Source: Flagellimonas taeanensis (GTDB taxonomy: Bacteria; Bacteroidota; Bacteroidia; Flavobacteriales; Flavobacteriaceae). From it: a stretch of DNA of 64,000 nucleotides. The position numbers and the translations under genes are program-made. The DNA is taken from positions 372,001 through 436,000 of the forward strand of contig NZ_QXFO01000027.1 of NCBI RefSeq assembly GCF_003584105.1, given 5' to 3'. The notes under the pieces are model-generated. The model worked only from the letters and a program-made list of their open reading frames with translations, ran no database searches and was not told the origin of the DNA. Every line of letters begins with the position of its first letter. Within the stretch, counting starts at the first letter, position 1. Below are positions 55,538 to 64,000 of the stretch, piece after piece.

Positions 55538-56107
55538 ATGAAACATTTAGGTAAAATAAGTGTTGCTTTGGTCTTGGTACTGTTCGTAGCTGCCTGTGCA
55601 GACAAGAACAGCCCAAACTATCAATATATGCCAAATATGTACGAACCTGTGGGGTATGAAACCTATCAAGGAGTGGACAATGGTCTGTTCCCTGAAGGAA
55701 CGGAGGCCATGCTTCCCGTTGAAGGGACCATCTCCAGGGGATACATGCCCTATGAATTCGAAAATACCCCAGAGGGTAAAGAACTCGCTAGGCTGAACAC
55801 CAGCCCGTTGGATTCCTTGAAAACCGAGGACAATTTGGCCAAGGGTATGCAGTTGTACACCATCTACTGCGCCATTTGCCATGGGGACAAAGGAGACGGA
55901 CAGGGCAATTTGGTAAAGCGTGAAAAAATATTGGGGGTTCCCAGTTATGCCGATCCGGCAAGGAACATTACCGTGGGTACCACGTACCACACCATTTACT
56001 ATGGATTGAACTCCATGGGCTCCTACGCATCCCAGTTCGCCAACGAAGAGGAGATGTGGCAAGTGTCCGAATATGTGATGAAGTTAAAGGAAGACCTAAC
56101 AAAATAA
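55538..56107 (+). CDS. actE: ActE, monohaem cytochrome c lipoprotein
   Basis: A 189-residue periplasmic cytochrome anchored by a lipobox (VLFVAAC, about 15-21). Haem motif CAICHGDKGDGQGN (about 111-124) with a likely methionine ligand in GLNSMGSYASQ. It corresponds to the ActE cytochrome of alternative complex III. Starts four bases after actD. Confidence 0.92.
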   Translation: MKHLGKISVALVLVLFVAACADKNSPNYQYMPNMYEPVGYETYQGVDNGLFPEGTEAMLPVEGTISRGYMPYEFENTPEGKELARLNTSPLDSLKTEDNLAKGMQLYTIYCAICHGDKGDGQGNLVKREKILGVPSYADPARNITVGTTYHTIYYGLNSMGSYASQFANEEEMWQVSEYVMKLKEDLTK

Positions 56108-56124
56108 TTGGATAAGAGTAAACT

Positions 56125-57462
56125 ATGTACACCTTTTCAAACAGACTTAGAATAGGATCTTTCATTGCCATGGCAGTGGGACTGCTTTTTTTGGGAATCG
56201 GTTTTGTGTCGGCACCATCAACAGTAGAAGAGGCCAAGGCCATGGTGGCATCGGCACACGGTGATGGCCATGGTGGCGGTCATGCAGAAGAAGCCACAGC
56301 CCATGGAGAAGAGCAGGATCACGGCGCAGTTGCCGCCCACGGAGAAGAACACGATACTTCCCATGACACCCATTTGTTGCACCAATTACAGAACAGACCA
56401 TGGTCTGCACTCTATGTGGCAGCATTCTTTTTCTTTATGATCGCATTGGGCGTTTTGGCCTTCAATGCCATTCAAAGAGCCGCACAGGCTGGATGGTCGC
56501 CCATATTGTTCAGGGTGATGGAGGGCATTACGGCCTATTTGGTTCCCGGTGGAATCATTGTTTTTGTGATTTTGTTGCTTTCCGCACTCCATATGAACCA
56601 CCTGTTCGTTTGGATGGACCCAGAGACCGTTGCGCACGATAAATTGTTGCAGGGGAAAGCAGGGTATTTGAACCCTACCTTTTTCCTGATCAGGGCAGCC
56701 ATCTTTTTGGGAGGTTGGATCTTTTATCGTCAGTATTCAAGAAAATTGTCCTTGGCCCAAGATGAGTCGGATGATGATAGCAACTTTATAAAGAACTTTA
56801 GATGGTCCGCAGGTTTCTTGGTATTCTATTTGGTCACCGAATCCATGATGTCATGGGATTGGATTATGAGTTTGGATCCCCACTGGTTTAGTACCCTTTT
56901 CGGATGGTATGTGTTTGCCAGTATGTTCGTATCGGGCATCACCGTTATTGCATTGGTGACCATCTACTTGAAATCAAGGGGATATTTGGAAAATGTGAAC
57001 AACAGCCACATCCACGACTTGGCCAAGTTCATGTTCGGTATCAGTATTTTCTGGACCTATCTTTGGTTTGCCCAGTTCATGCTGATTTGGTACGCCGACA
57101 TTCCTGAAGAGGTGACCTACTACGTGGCAAGGTTCCAGGACTACAAACTGCCTTTCTTTGGCATGTTGGTGATGAACTTTGTGTTCCCGTTGTTGGTCTT
57201 GATGAACAGCGACTACAAAAGGGTCAACTGGTTTGTGGTCATGGCCGGAATTGTAGTGCTATTGGGGCATTATTTGGATATTTTCAATATGGTAATGCCA
57301 GCTACGGTGGGCGATCAGTGGTACATTGGATTGCCCGAGATAGGTGGTCTGTTGTTCTTTGGAGGCCTGTTTGTGTTCTGGGTGTTCACGGCATTGACCA
57401 AGGCACCATTGCAACCCAAAAGGAACCCGTTCATTGAGGAAAGCAAACATTTTCATTATTAA
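56125..57462 (+). CDS. actF: ActF, NrfD-like membrane subunit
   Basis: A 445-residue polytopic subunit, related to ActC, with about ten membrane helices. After the first helix (about 10-30) there is a long His/Glu/Asp-rich loop (about 45-92, for example HGDGHGGGHAEEATAHGEE), which the core fold does not need. The conserved part includes ESMMSWDWIMSLDPHWFSTL. In alternative complex III this subunit sits beside ActC; quinone reaction and proton path belong to these two. Confidence 0.92.
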   Translation: MYTFSNRLRIGSFIAMAVGLLFLGIGFVSAPSTVEEAKAMVASAHGDGHGGGHAEEATAHGEEQDHGAVAAHGEEHDTSHDTHLLHQLQNRPWSALYVAAFFFFMIALGVLAFNAIQRAAQAGWSPILFRVMEGITAYLVPGGIIVFVILLLSALHMNHLFVWMDPETVAHDKLLQGKAGYLNPTFFLIRAAIFLGGWIFYRQYSRKLSLAQDESDDDSNFIKNFRWSAGFLVFYLVTESMMSWDWIMSLDPHWFSTLFGWYVFASMFVSGITVIALVTIYLKSRGYLENVNNSHIHDLAKFMFGISIFWTYLWFAQFMLIWYADIPEEVTYYVARFQDYKLPFFGMLVMNFVFPLLVLMNSDYKRVNWFVVMAGIVVLLGHYLDIFNMVMPATVGDQWYIGLPEIGGLLFFGGLFVFWVFTALTKAPLQPKRNPFIEESKHFHY

Positions 57463-57490
57463 TACGATTTAAGTCTTAGATAGATACACG

Positions 57491-58549
57491 ATGACTGCAT
57501 TATTAACATTCACTGTTTTGGCACTGGTGGCAATTGCAATCTGGCAAATGACCAAGATTTTTCAATTGTCGCAACTCAAGACAGAGCACACCGAGGTAGC
57601 AAACGACAACGATAACAGGACCAATGGTTATCTTTTGTTCGCATTCTTGATCTTTATCTATGGGATCACCATATTCAGTTTTGCAAAATACTCAAAGGTG
57701 TTGTTGCCCGAAGCAGCTTCGGAACATGGCGGGGAATATGATCAGTTGATGTGGGTCTCCTTTGCCATCATCTTTTTTGTGCAGACCATTACCCAGGCCC
57801 TTTTGCACTATTTTGGTTACAAGTACAGGGGGCAAGAAGGCAGAAAGGCCCTTTTTTATGCGGACAACGACCGTTTGGAGTTCATCTGGACCATCATCCC
57901 TGTGATTGTATTGGCCGGATTGATCCTTTGGGGACTCTACACTTGGACCACAATCATGGATGTGAACGATGAGGACGATCCCATTGTAATAGAACTTTAT
58001 GCGCAGCAGTTCAACTGGACGGCACGTTACGCCGGTGAGGACAATGTGTTGGGCGATGCCAATGTGCGTTTGATCGATATCAACAAGGCGAATGTGCTCG
58101 GTATCGATGAGTCCGACCCCAATGGAGGTGACGATGTCATCGTAAAGGAACTGCACTTGCCAGTGGGCAGGAAGGTCAACTTTAAGATGCGTTCACAGGA
58201 TGTGTTGCATTCCGCTTATATGCCACACTTTAGGGCACAGATGAACTGTGTTCCCGGTATGATTACCCAATTTTCCTTCACACCTACCGTGACCACTGAA
58301 GAAATGCGCCGCAACCCCGATGTGGTGGACAAGGTGAAAAGGACCAATGCCATCAGGGCAGAACGTGCCGCAGAAGGAATACCGAACTCAGACCCATGGG
58401 AATTTGACTATATATTGCTATGTAACAAGATATGCGGAAAATCGCACTATAACATGCAGATGAAAATTATAGTTGAAACTGAGGAAGAGTTCAACCAATG
58501 GATGGCGGAGCAAAAGACTTTTAAGGAGAACATGACTCCCGCGGAATAA
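57491..58549 (+). CDS. coxB: Cytochrome c oxidase subunit II
   Basis: A 352-residue membrane-anchored subunit. Two extra hydrophobic segments (about 3-22 and 45-65) precede the usual two helices (about 84-108 and 128-150). The cupredoxin domain carries the CuA site: C311, C315, H319 and M322 in LLCNKICGKSHYNM, with another ligand His in the DVLHSAYMPHFR region. It accepts electrons from cytochrome c, here probably directly from ActA or ActE. It lies 28 bases after actF. Confidence 0.95.
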   Translation: MTALLTFTVLALVAIAIWQMTKIFQLSQLKTEHTEVANDNDNRTNGYLLFAFLIFIYGITIFSFAKYSKVLLPEAASEHGGEYDQLMWVSFAIIFFVQTITQALLHYFGYKYRGQEGRKALFYADNDRLEFIWTIIPVIVLAGLILWGLYTWTTIMDVNDEDDPIVIELYAQQFNWTARYAGEDNVLGDANVRLIDINKANVLGIDESDPNGGDDVIVKELHLPVGRKVNFKMRSQDVLHSAYMPHFRAQMNCVPGMITQFSFTPTVTTEEMRRNPDVVDKVKRTNAIRAERAAEGIPNSDPWEFDYILLCNKICGKSHYNMQMKIIVETEEEFNQWMAEQKTFKENMTPAE

Positions 58550-58590
58550 AACAAGGCTAGGAAAAACCATAACAAAATTTAGAAGAGATT

Positions 58591-60405
58591 ATGTCAGCTA
58601 CTGGACACGAACACGGACACGACGATCACGGACATCATCATAAGGAGACTTTTATTACGAAATATATCTTCAGTCAGGACCATAAGATGATATCCAAACA
58701 ATATCTCATCACGGGTCTTATCATGGGGTTCATTGGTATTGCAATGTCATTGCTCTTTAGGATGCAATTGGCATGGCCAGGGAAATCATTCCCTATTTTT
58801 GAGGCTGTATTGGGAAAATGGGCGCCTGATGGTGTCATGGATGCCGACATTTATTTGGCATTGGTCACCATACACGGTACCATCATGGTTTTCTTTGTAT
58901 TGACTGCCGGATTGAGTGGTACTTTTAGCAACTTGTTGATTCCGTTGCAGATAGGTGCAAGGGATATGGCGTCAGGTTTCTTGAACATGGTATCCTATTG
59001 GTTGTTTTTCCTATCATCGGTCATTATGGTGACATCTTTGTTCGTGGAAGCAGGACCAGCGGCGGCAGGTTGGACCATTTATCCACCTTTGAGCGCATTG
59101 CCTATGGCACAGCCCGGTTCTGGTGCCGGTATGACCCTTTGGTTGGTTTCCATGGCCATCTTTATCGCCTCATCATTGTTAGGTTCATTGAACTATATCG
59201 TAACGGTGATCAACCTGAGGACCAAAGGAATGTCGATGACCCGTTTGCCATTGACTATTTGGGCATTTTTCGTGACTGCGATCATCGGTGTGATTTCTTT
59301 CCCTGTTCTACTATCTGCAGCTTTGCTATTGATCATGGATAGAAGTTTCGGTACATCGTTCTTCCTTTCCGATATCTTTATCCAAGGAGAAGTATTGCAC
59401 TACCAAGGAGGGTCTCCCGTACTGTACGAACACTTGTTCTGGTTCTTGGGGCACCCCGAAGTATATATCGTATTGTTGCCTGCATTGGGTATTACTTCCG
59501 AAGTAATGTCCACCAATGCAAGGAAGCCCATCTTTGGGTATAGGGCGATGGTGGCCTCCATTTTGGCCATTGCGTTTCTTTCAACGATTGTATGGGGGCA
59601 CCATATGTTCATCTCGGGGATGAACCCGTTCTTGGGCTCTGTATTTACATTTACGACGCTTTTGATCGCCATACCATCTGCGGTAAAGGCATTCAACTAT
59701 ATAACCACCCTCTGGAAAGGGAATTTGCAGTTGAACCCTGCGATGCTCTTCTCCATCGGTTTGGTCTCCACGTTCATTACAGGAGGTCTTACCGGTATCA
59801 TTTTGGGTGACAGTACCTTGGACATCAACGTTCATGATACGTATTTTGTAGTGGCCCACTTCCACCTGGTAATGGGTATTTCAGCCTTGTACGGACTTTT
59901 TGCAGGGGTATACCACTGGTTCCCCAAAATGTTCCAAGGTAGGATGATGAACAAGAATTTGGGTTATGTCCACTTCTGGATCACGGCAGTGTGCGCTTAT
60001 GGCGTTTTCTTCCCCATGCACTTTGTGGGTATGGCGGGCGTACCTAGACGTTACTATGAAAACACGGCTTTCCCTATGTTCGATGAGTTGACCAACGTTC
60101 AGGTATTGATGACCGTGTTTGCCATTATTGCTGGTTTTGCCCAGTTGATATTCATTTACAACTTCATATCCAGTATTTTCTACGGCAAAAAAGGGTCTCA
60201 GAACCCATGGAGTTCCAATACCCTGGAATGGACCACTCCGCAGGAGCACATGCATGGAAACTGGCCAGGAGAGATACCTCACGTATATCGTTGGGCGTAT
60301 GACTATAGCAAGACCTACGAAAATGGAGAGTACATTATAGCTGGACAGGACTTTGTTCCGCAGAACGTACCGCTTCAGGAAAATGAAGAAGAACTCAACC
60401 ACTGA
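58591..60405 (+). CDS. ctaD: Cytochrome c oxidase subunit I
   Basis: The 604-residue haem-copper catalytic subunit with about 12 helices. Ligands seen: TIHGTIMVFF (low-spin haem), GHPEVYIVLLP (copper His and crosslinked Tyr, the A-type signature), WGHHMF (two copper His) and VAHFHLVMG (two haem His). It begins with a His/Asp-rich extension (MSATGHEHGHDDHGHHHKE). The preceding gap holds no terminator, so it is the last gene of the act-cox operon. Confidence 0.97.
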   Translation: MSATGHEHGHDDHGHHHKETFITKYIFSQDHKMISKQYLITGLIMGFIGIAMSLLFRMQLAWPGKSFPIFEAVLGKWAPDGVMDADIYLALVTIHGTIMVFFVLTAGLSGTFSNLLIPLQIGARDMASGFLNMVSYWLFFLSSVIMVTSLFVEAGPAAAGWTIYPPLSALPMAQPGSGAGMTLWLVSMAIFIASSLLGSLNYIVTVINLRTKGMSMTRLPLTIWAFFVTAIIGVISFPVLLSAALLLIMDRSFGTSFFLSDIFIQGEVLHYQGGSPVLYEHLFWFLGHPEVYIVLLPALGITSEVMSTNARKPIFGYRAMVASILAIAFLSTIVWGHHMFISGMNPFLGSVFTFTTLLIAIPSAVKAFNYITTLWKGNLQLNPAMLFSIGLVSTFITGGLTGIILGDSTLDINVHDTYFVVAHFHLVMGISALYGLFAGVYHWFPKMFQGRMMNKNLGYVHFWITAVCAYGVFFPMHFVGMAGVPRRYYENTAFPMFDELTNVQVLMTVFAIIAGFAQLIFIYNFISSIFYGKKGSQNPWSSNTLEWTTPQEHMHGNWPGEIPHVYRWAYDYSKTYENGEYIIAGQDFVPQNVPLQENEEELNH

Positions 60406-60426
60406 TGTTGATGTATTTCAAAACAT

Positions 60427-60466
60427 AAACAAAGCCCGTCCGTATTTGGATGGGTTTTTTGTTTGT
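60427..60466. terminator. Terminator after the act-cox operon
   Basis: Stem CCCGTCC/GGATGGG with one G-T pair, in an A-rich/T-rich frame (AAACAAAG... TTTTTTGTTT). It lies 22 bases after the ctaD stop. Confidence 0.8.
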
Positions 60467-60539
60467 TATGGTCTGGAATACAATGGTTAGCTTTGATTGT
60501 AATATCTTTAGAAAACAATTTGTCCTAAATAATAGAACC

Positions 60540-61364
60540 GTGAAAAACATAATAGTCCTTTTGTTAATTGTGTTTCCCCTTCTGTCCACTGCCCAGCGAA
60601 AGCCAAGGATAAAAGGAAGTAGGATCGTGACCCATGTGAACGAGGAATTGCCCCCCTTCAATGCCATAGTGCTGAACGATAATCTGGACATTGTACTGAA
60701 AAAATCCTTTGGGCCGGGTTATGACGTTATAGCAGATGACAACCTGATAGACATTCTCAAGTTCAACGTGGAGGACGGTACCCTAATCATCAGTTCCTAT
60801 TACGACGTTACCGCAAAAAAGCAGTTCGATATCACGGTAAACTATACTGAACTCAGAGCCATCACCCTAAAAGACGGTAGCATGGTCACGCAAGATGTCA
60901 TCGAAAGCGATGAGCTGTTCGTGGATGGATTCAACAATACCCGATTGGATATCAAGGCGAAGGCAGCGGTCATGGACATCAATCTGGAAGAGACCAGTCG
61001 TGGCAATTTCAATGTAGATGTCGATTCCCTCAACATATCTTTGGGGAATAGGACCGAGGCCTATGTGTACAGTGTGGGACAGACGGGTCTGGTCGATTTG
61101 GAGGGCGATGCTTCCCTGACCCTGGAGGGCACATCGGACAACATTCAGATACGTTTGATGGGGAATTCGCGCTACAAAGGGGAGACCATGGAAGTGGGCG
61201 ATCTGAAACTGACCATGGAAAATGACCCATCGGCCTACATTTACGCCTTTAGAAATTTAGAGCTGAGCGCCAAGGGCAACTCCAAAATATACCTCTTTGG
61301 AAACCCAAAGATCACCATTGTCGATTTTTTGGATACCTCACAGCTGATCAAGCGCCAAGAATAG
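60540..61364 (+). CDS. GIN-domain (DUF2807) secreted protein
   Basis: A 274-residue exported protein. The GTG at 60540 gives a good signal peptide (VKNIIVLLLIVFPLLSTAQ). A longer ATG at 60483 would add a hydrophilic leader. The rest is a series of short beta-strands typical of the head GIN/DUF2807 adhesin-like domain (FNAIVLNDNLDIVLKK near 40, ITLKDGSMVTQDVIES, and LSAKGNSKIYLFGNPKI near the C terminus). It resembles the DUF4097 proteins near 6 kb in fold but not closely in sequence. Role unknown. Confidence 0.8.
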   Translation: MKNIIVLLLIVFPLLSTAQRKPRIKGSRIVTHVNEELPPFNAIVLNDNLDIVLKKSFGPGYDVIADDNLIDILKFNVEDGTLIISSYYDVTAKKQFDITVNYTELRAITLKDGSMVTQDVIESDELFVDGFNNTRLDIKAKAAVMDINLEETSRGNFNVDVDSLNISLGNRTEAYVYSVGQTGLVDLEGDASLTLEGTSDNIQIRLMGNSRYKGETMEVGDLKLTMENDPSAYIYAFRNLELSAKGNSKIYLFGNPKITIVDFLDTSQLIKRQE

Positions 61365-61365
61365 G

Positions 61366-63636
61366 CTATTGGGCAATCGGTGCGGTCAGGCAATGTTCCG
61401 GAATCCCAAAACCGTCCACCAAAACCTCAATGTGGGGGCGCAGTTCGGTGGACAATCGTTCCACCCGCTGCCGTATCGCCTTGGACTTGGTCCCACCAAT
61501 ATATCCCTGTTCCAAGAACCATCGGGTATCCGCATGGATTTCGTTAAGGGCGTAGAGCGTACCCAATTTTTCCAATAAATCTTTGTGCTCCGCATCGGTG
61601 ACGGTTTCACAAAAATCATGGAATACCCCATAGGCCAATTCTACACTATAAGCTTTTCCCAAAGCCAACAAATGGGTCTGTACCTTAAGGAAGGCTTGAT
61701 AGGAAGGCACCCCCTTTTTGATGTAGTTTCGGATGCGCATGGCCAATGTATAGGTCAGCCTTCGGGTGCGGTAACTGAAAGCATGCTTGTGGAACTTGGG
61801 ATTGTACAGATGCTCGGCGTCCACTTTGTTGGAATAAAGCGGGTTGATAGCCGTCAACGTGTCCGAAAGCTGGCTTTGCAACAATTTGAGCACCGAGGTA
61901 AATCCTGCACTGTTGAATTCCGCCTGAAAATCGGACAGAACGCCTTTGGCGGCCAATTGCAGCAATACGGTGTTGTCGCCTTCAAAAGTGGTAAAGATGT
62001 CCACATCCCCCTTCAGGTCGGCAATCCGGTTCTCCAACAGGTACCCTTTACCACCACAGGCCTCCCTGCATTCTTGGATGGTATCGTTCGCAAACCAGGT
62101 AATGATCGATTTCAGTCCGGCGACCTGTGTCTCTATCTTTCGTTTGTCCGGTTGCGAGTCATCGCTGTAACGTTTCATCATCTCTTCCAAGGTCACATGG
62201 TACACATACGCACTGGCAATGGAGGGGGTCAACCGGATTTGATGGGTGGGATAGTCCATGATCAGGTCCTCTTGGATTTTCACGCTATCATTGAACTGTC
62301 TTCGGTTCAAGGCATATTTCACGGCAATGGAAAGTGCCATCTTTGCCCCTCCAAGCGCGCCACGGGCCACACAGATACGTCCGCCCACCAAGGTGCCCAA
62401 CATGGTAAAGAACCTTTTGTTGGGGTTTTTGATGGAGGAGAAGTAGGTGCCGTCGTCACGTATCTCACCATACTTGTTCAGAAGGTTTTCGCGGGGAACC
62501 CTTACATTGTTGAACCATATCTTACCGTTGTCCACCCCGTTCAGGCCAAGTTTGTAACCATTGTCCTCAATGGTGATGCCTTCAAGCTCCTCATGCTTTT
62601 CATTGCGTATCGGTACAAGAATGGCATGCACGCCCTCATTTTTTCCATCCACAATCAGTTGGGCAAAAACTGTGGCCATTTTGGAGTGCAGGGCATTCCC
62701 AATGTATTCCTTGTTGTCATTTTTGCCAGGGGTCTGGATCACGATAGAGTCCGAAGTTGGTTCGTAGGTTGCGGTGGTCCTGATACCACGTACGTTGGAA
62801 CCGTGACCCGTCTCTGTCATGGCAAAGCAGCCAAGCAGTTGGGTAGTGCCGGCATTGGTCAGGTACTGGTCGTGGTGCCGCTTGCTACCCAATTTTTGGA
62901 TGCTTCCCCCAAATAGGCCAAACTGCACCCCGAACTTGACCGCCAAACTTCCATCAACGAACATTAAATGCTCAAAAATGGCGGCATAGGCAGGCATGTT
63001 TCCCGTACCCCCATATTCAGCAGAATAGGCCATGGCACCATATCCTTTCTTTGCCAGGGTCTGTACCTGTTCCAATATTCTGGCCCTGAAATCCGCTTTA
63101 TTCCGAAGGATTTCCCATCTAAAGATGGGCTGGTCCAAAAATTCCCGGAACCTATCCACCGTTTCGGCATGTGGTCCTTTCAGGATCTTATCAAGGATAG
63201 TTGCATCATATTGGTCCGAGGTTTTCTTGTGGACCACTTCCACATCGAACAAGTGGTTGTAGTGGTTGGGCTGTATTCCCAGGTTGATCTCAATGTGTTT
63301 CAGGTGGTCATTGAAACCGATTCCATTTTGTTGTTGGGTTAACCGTTGGCTAAAAGAAGCCAGAGGATAAGTTTCACTTTCAATGAGTTTGACCTCGGAA
63401 GTGGCAATGGTATGCTTCCAATTTTTTAGTTCCGTGTCACTTGGAGGATTTTCGGTATTCAGCCAAAGCAGCAATTGTTCTTTTTCATTGGTGTCCAACG
63501 AATCATCTTGTTCAATGGTCTTCATCACCACGGAAATTTCAGAAGTGGACAGCAGGTCATCGGACCATATTACATAGAAGAAAGGGATATATTGGAGGAT
63601 TCCTTTGGAATAATCGGTGTCGTGCATGGTACTCAT
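61366..63636 (-). CDS. Acyl-CoA oxidase-like acyl-CoA dehydrogenase
   Basis: A 756-residue flavoenzyme, about twice the length of a simple acyl-CoA dehydrogenase, as in peroxisomal-type acyl-CoA oxidases. The FAD region has LGCFAMTETGHGSNVRG (about 272-288) and ACGGKGYLLENRI near 535, and the catalytic glutamate is in TTFEGDNTVLLQLA. It probably starts beta-oxidation of fatty acids, either with oxygen or another acceptor. No other beta-oxidation gene is adjacent. It is convergent with the GIN-domain gene, their stops only one base apart. Confidence 0.9.
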   Translation of the reverse strand: MSTMHDTDYSKGILQYIPFFYVIWSDDLLSTSEISVVMKTIEQDDSLDTNEKEQLLLWLNTENPPSDTELKNWKHTIATSEVKLIESETYPLASFSQRLTQQQNGIGFNDHLKHIEINLGIQPNHYNHLFDVEVVHKKTSDQYDATILDKILKGPHAETVDRFREFLDQPIFRWEILRNKADFRARILEQVQTLAKKGYGAMAYSAEYGGTGNMPAYAAIFEHLMFVDGSLAVKFGVQFGLFGGSIQKLGSKRHHDQYLTNAGTTQLLGCFAMTETGHGSNVRGIRTTATYEPTSDSIVIQTPGKNDNKEYIGNALHSKMATVFAQLIVDGKNEGVHAILVPIRNEKHEELEGITIEDNGYKLGLNGVDNGKIWFNNVRVPRENLLNKYGEIRDDGTYFSSIKNPNKRFFTMLGTLVGGRICVARGALGGAKMALSIAVKYALNRRQFNDSVKIQEDLIMDYPTHQIRLTPSIASAYVYHVTLEEMMKRYSDDSQPDKRKIETQVAGLKSIITWFANDTIQECREACGGKGYLLENRIADLKGDVDIFTTFEGDNTVLLQLAAKGVLSDFQAEFNSAGFTSVLKLLQSQLSDTLTAINPLYSNKVDAEHLYNPKFHKHAFSYRTRRLTYTLAMRIRNYIKKGVPSYQAFLKVQTHLLALGKAYSVELAYGVFHDFCETVTDAEHKDLLEKLGTLYALNEIHADTRWFLEQGYIGGTKSKAIRQRVERLSTELRPHIEVLVDGFGIPEHCLTAPIAQ

Positions 63637-63751
63637 TGTTGTGATCGGGCAAGCTGTTTGTTTGATATAACTAAGGTAAGGCTTAGATTTTTAAGATGGC
63701 CGCGAAAACTCATTTTAGGAAGAATGGTTTCAGGCGGATGGGGTTTTCAAT

Positions 63752-63759
63752 TATATTTG
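63752..63759 (+). promoter_or_regulatory. Candidate -7 box of ruvB
   Basis: TATATTTG fits TAnnTTTG only seven bases before the ruvB ATG at 63767, so the message would have almost no leader. No -33 TTG at the expected distance. Confidence 0.45.
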
Positions 63760-63766
63760 TTGAGTA

Positions 63767-64000
63767 ATGAACGAAAACTTAGATCCAACGGCCAGTAATT
63801 TTTCCCAAGAGGAGCTCGATATTGAAAGGGCCCTCCGTCCCATCACTTTTGATGATTTTACGGGGCAGGCCCAGGTATTGGAAAACCTAAAGGTTTTTGT
63901 GCAGGCCGCCAATCTGAGAGGAGAGGCATTGGACCACACCCTTTTTCACGGACCTCCGGGTCTGGGGAAGACCACACTGGCACATATTTTGGCCAACGAG
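63767..64000 (+). CDS. ruvB: Holliday junction helicase RuvB (5' end, partial)
   Basis: The window ends 78 codons into the gene. The fragment shows [18 protein letters not shown] (about 20-37) and the Walker A motif [18 protein letters not shown] (about 61-78), both typical of RuvB, the AAA+ motor that drives branch migration with RuvA. It is divergent from the acyl-CoA oxidase-like gene. Confidence 0.93.
   Translation, partial: MNENLDPTASNFSQEELDIERALRPITFDDFTGQAQVLENLKVFVQAANLRGEALDHTLFHGPPGLGKTTLAHILANE

Overview
The window looks like a chromosomal segment of a marine-type Flavobacteriaceae (Bacteroidetes), perhaps near Muricauda/Allomuricauda; the genus is only an impression. The signs are the linked rplM-rpsI-rpsB-tsf and pyrH-frr genes, an alternative complex III (act) operon joined to cytochrome c oxidase genes, DUF2723 and DUF5916 proteins, SPOR and NIPSNAP proteins, a LytS/LytTR pair, and promoters that fit the Bacteroidetes primary sigma consensus (TTG, about 19-21 nt, TAnnTTTG). 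Shine-Dalgarno sequences are generally absent. No prophage, transposase, integrase, CRISPR array, biosynthetic cluster or recognised defence system was seen; most of the window is core housekeeping.

Layout. 0-10 kb (mostly minus strand): an MMPL/RND exporter, frr and pyrH, then tsf, rpsB, rpsI and rplM. Between pyrH and tsf, on the opposite strand, sits a four-gene block: an ECF sigma factor, a membrane anti-sigma with HEAT-like repeats, and two secreted DUF4097-type proteins. 10-21 kb: a DUF5916 outer-membrane protein, a HisC-type aminotransferase, an AT-rich orphan gene, a flavin reductase and the homogentisate route (fahA, hmgA, hppD) with a divergent MarR regulator, a palindrome at the hppD promoter and several repeat hairpins. 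21-36 kb: single genes, including a bacterial SET-domain protein, thioredoxin and NIPSNAP genes, an MFS remnant, an AT-rich transglutaminase-like protein, polA, a Tat-exported asparaginase, cutC, a metallophosphoesterase, a fatty-acid hydroxylase, a LytS/LytTR two-component pair and a thioredoxin-fold protein without its active-site cysteines. 36-43 kb: a DUF2723 membrane protein, tRNA-Gln and a large secreted PA14/C-type-lectin protein. 43-48 kb: the rimP-nusA-infB operon with a terminator-like hairpin in its leader. 48-60 kb: actABCDEF followed by cytochrome oxidase subunits II and I. 60-64 kb: a GIN-domain protein, an acyl-CoA oxidase-like enzyme and the start of ruvB.

How the genes work together. 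The act-cox operon encodes a quinol:cytochrome c oxidoreductase plus terminal oxidase, probably made as one aerobic respiratory unit. HppD, HmgA and FahA take 4-hydroxyphenylpyruvate to fumarate and acetoacetate, but no maleylacetoacetate isomerase gene is present; the nearby HisC-like enzyme could supply the keto acid. The sigma/anti-sigma/DUF4097 block looks like a self-contained envelope-signalling module.

The points most worth following are a helix-hairpin-helix module attached to both ribosomal protein S2 and the respiratory subunit ActC, the sigma/HEAT/DUF4097 module, the leader hairpin of the nusA operon, the cysteine-less thioredoxin and the MarR-type control region of tyrosine breakdown.
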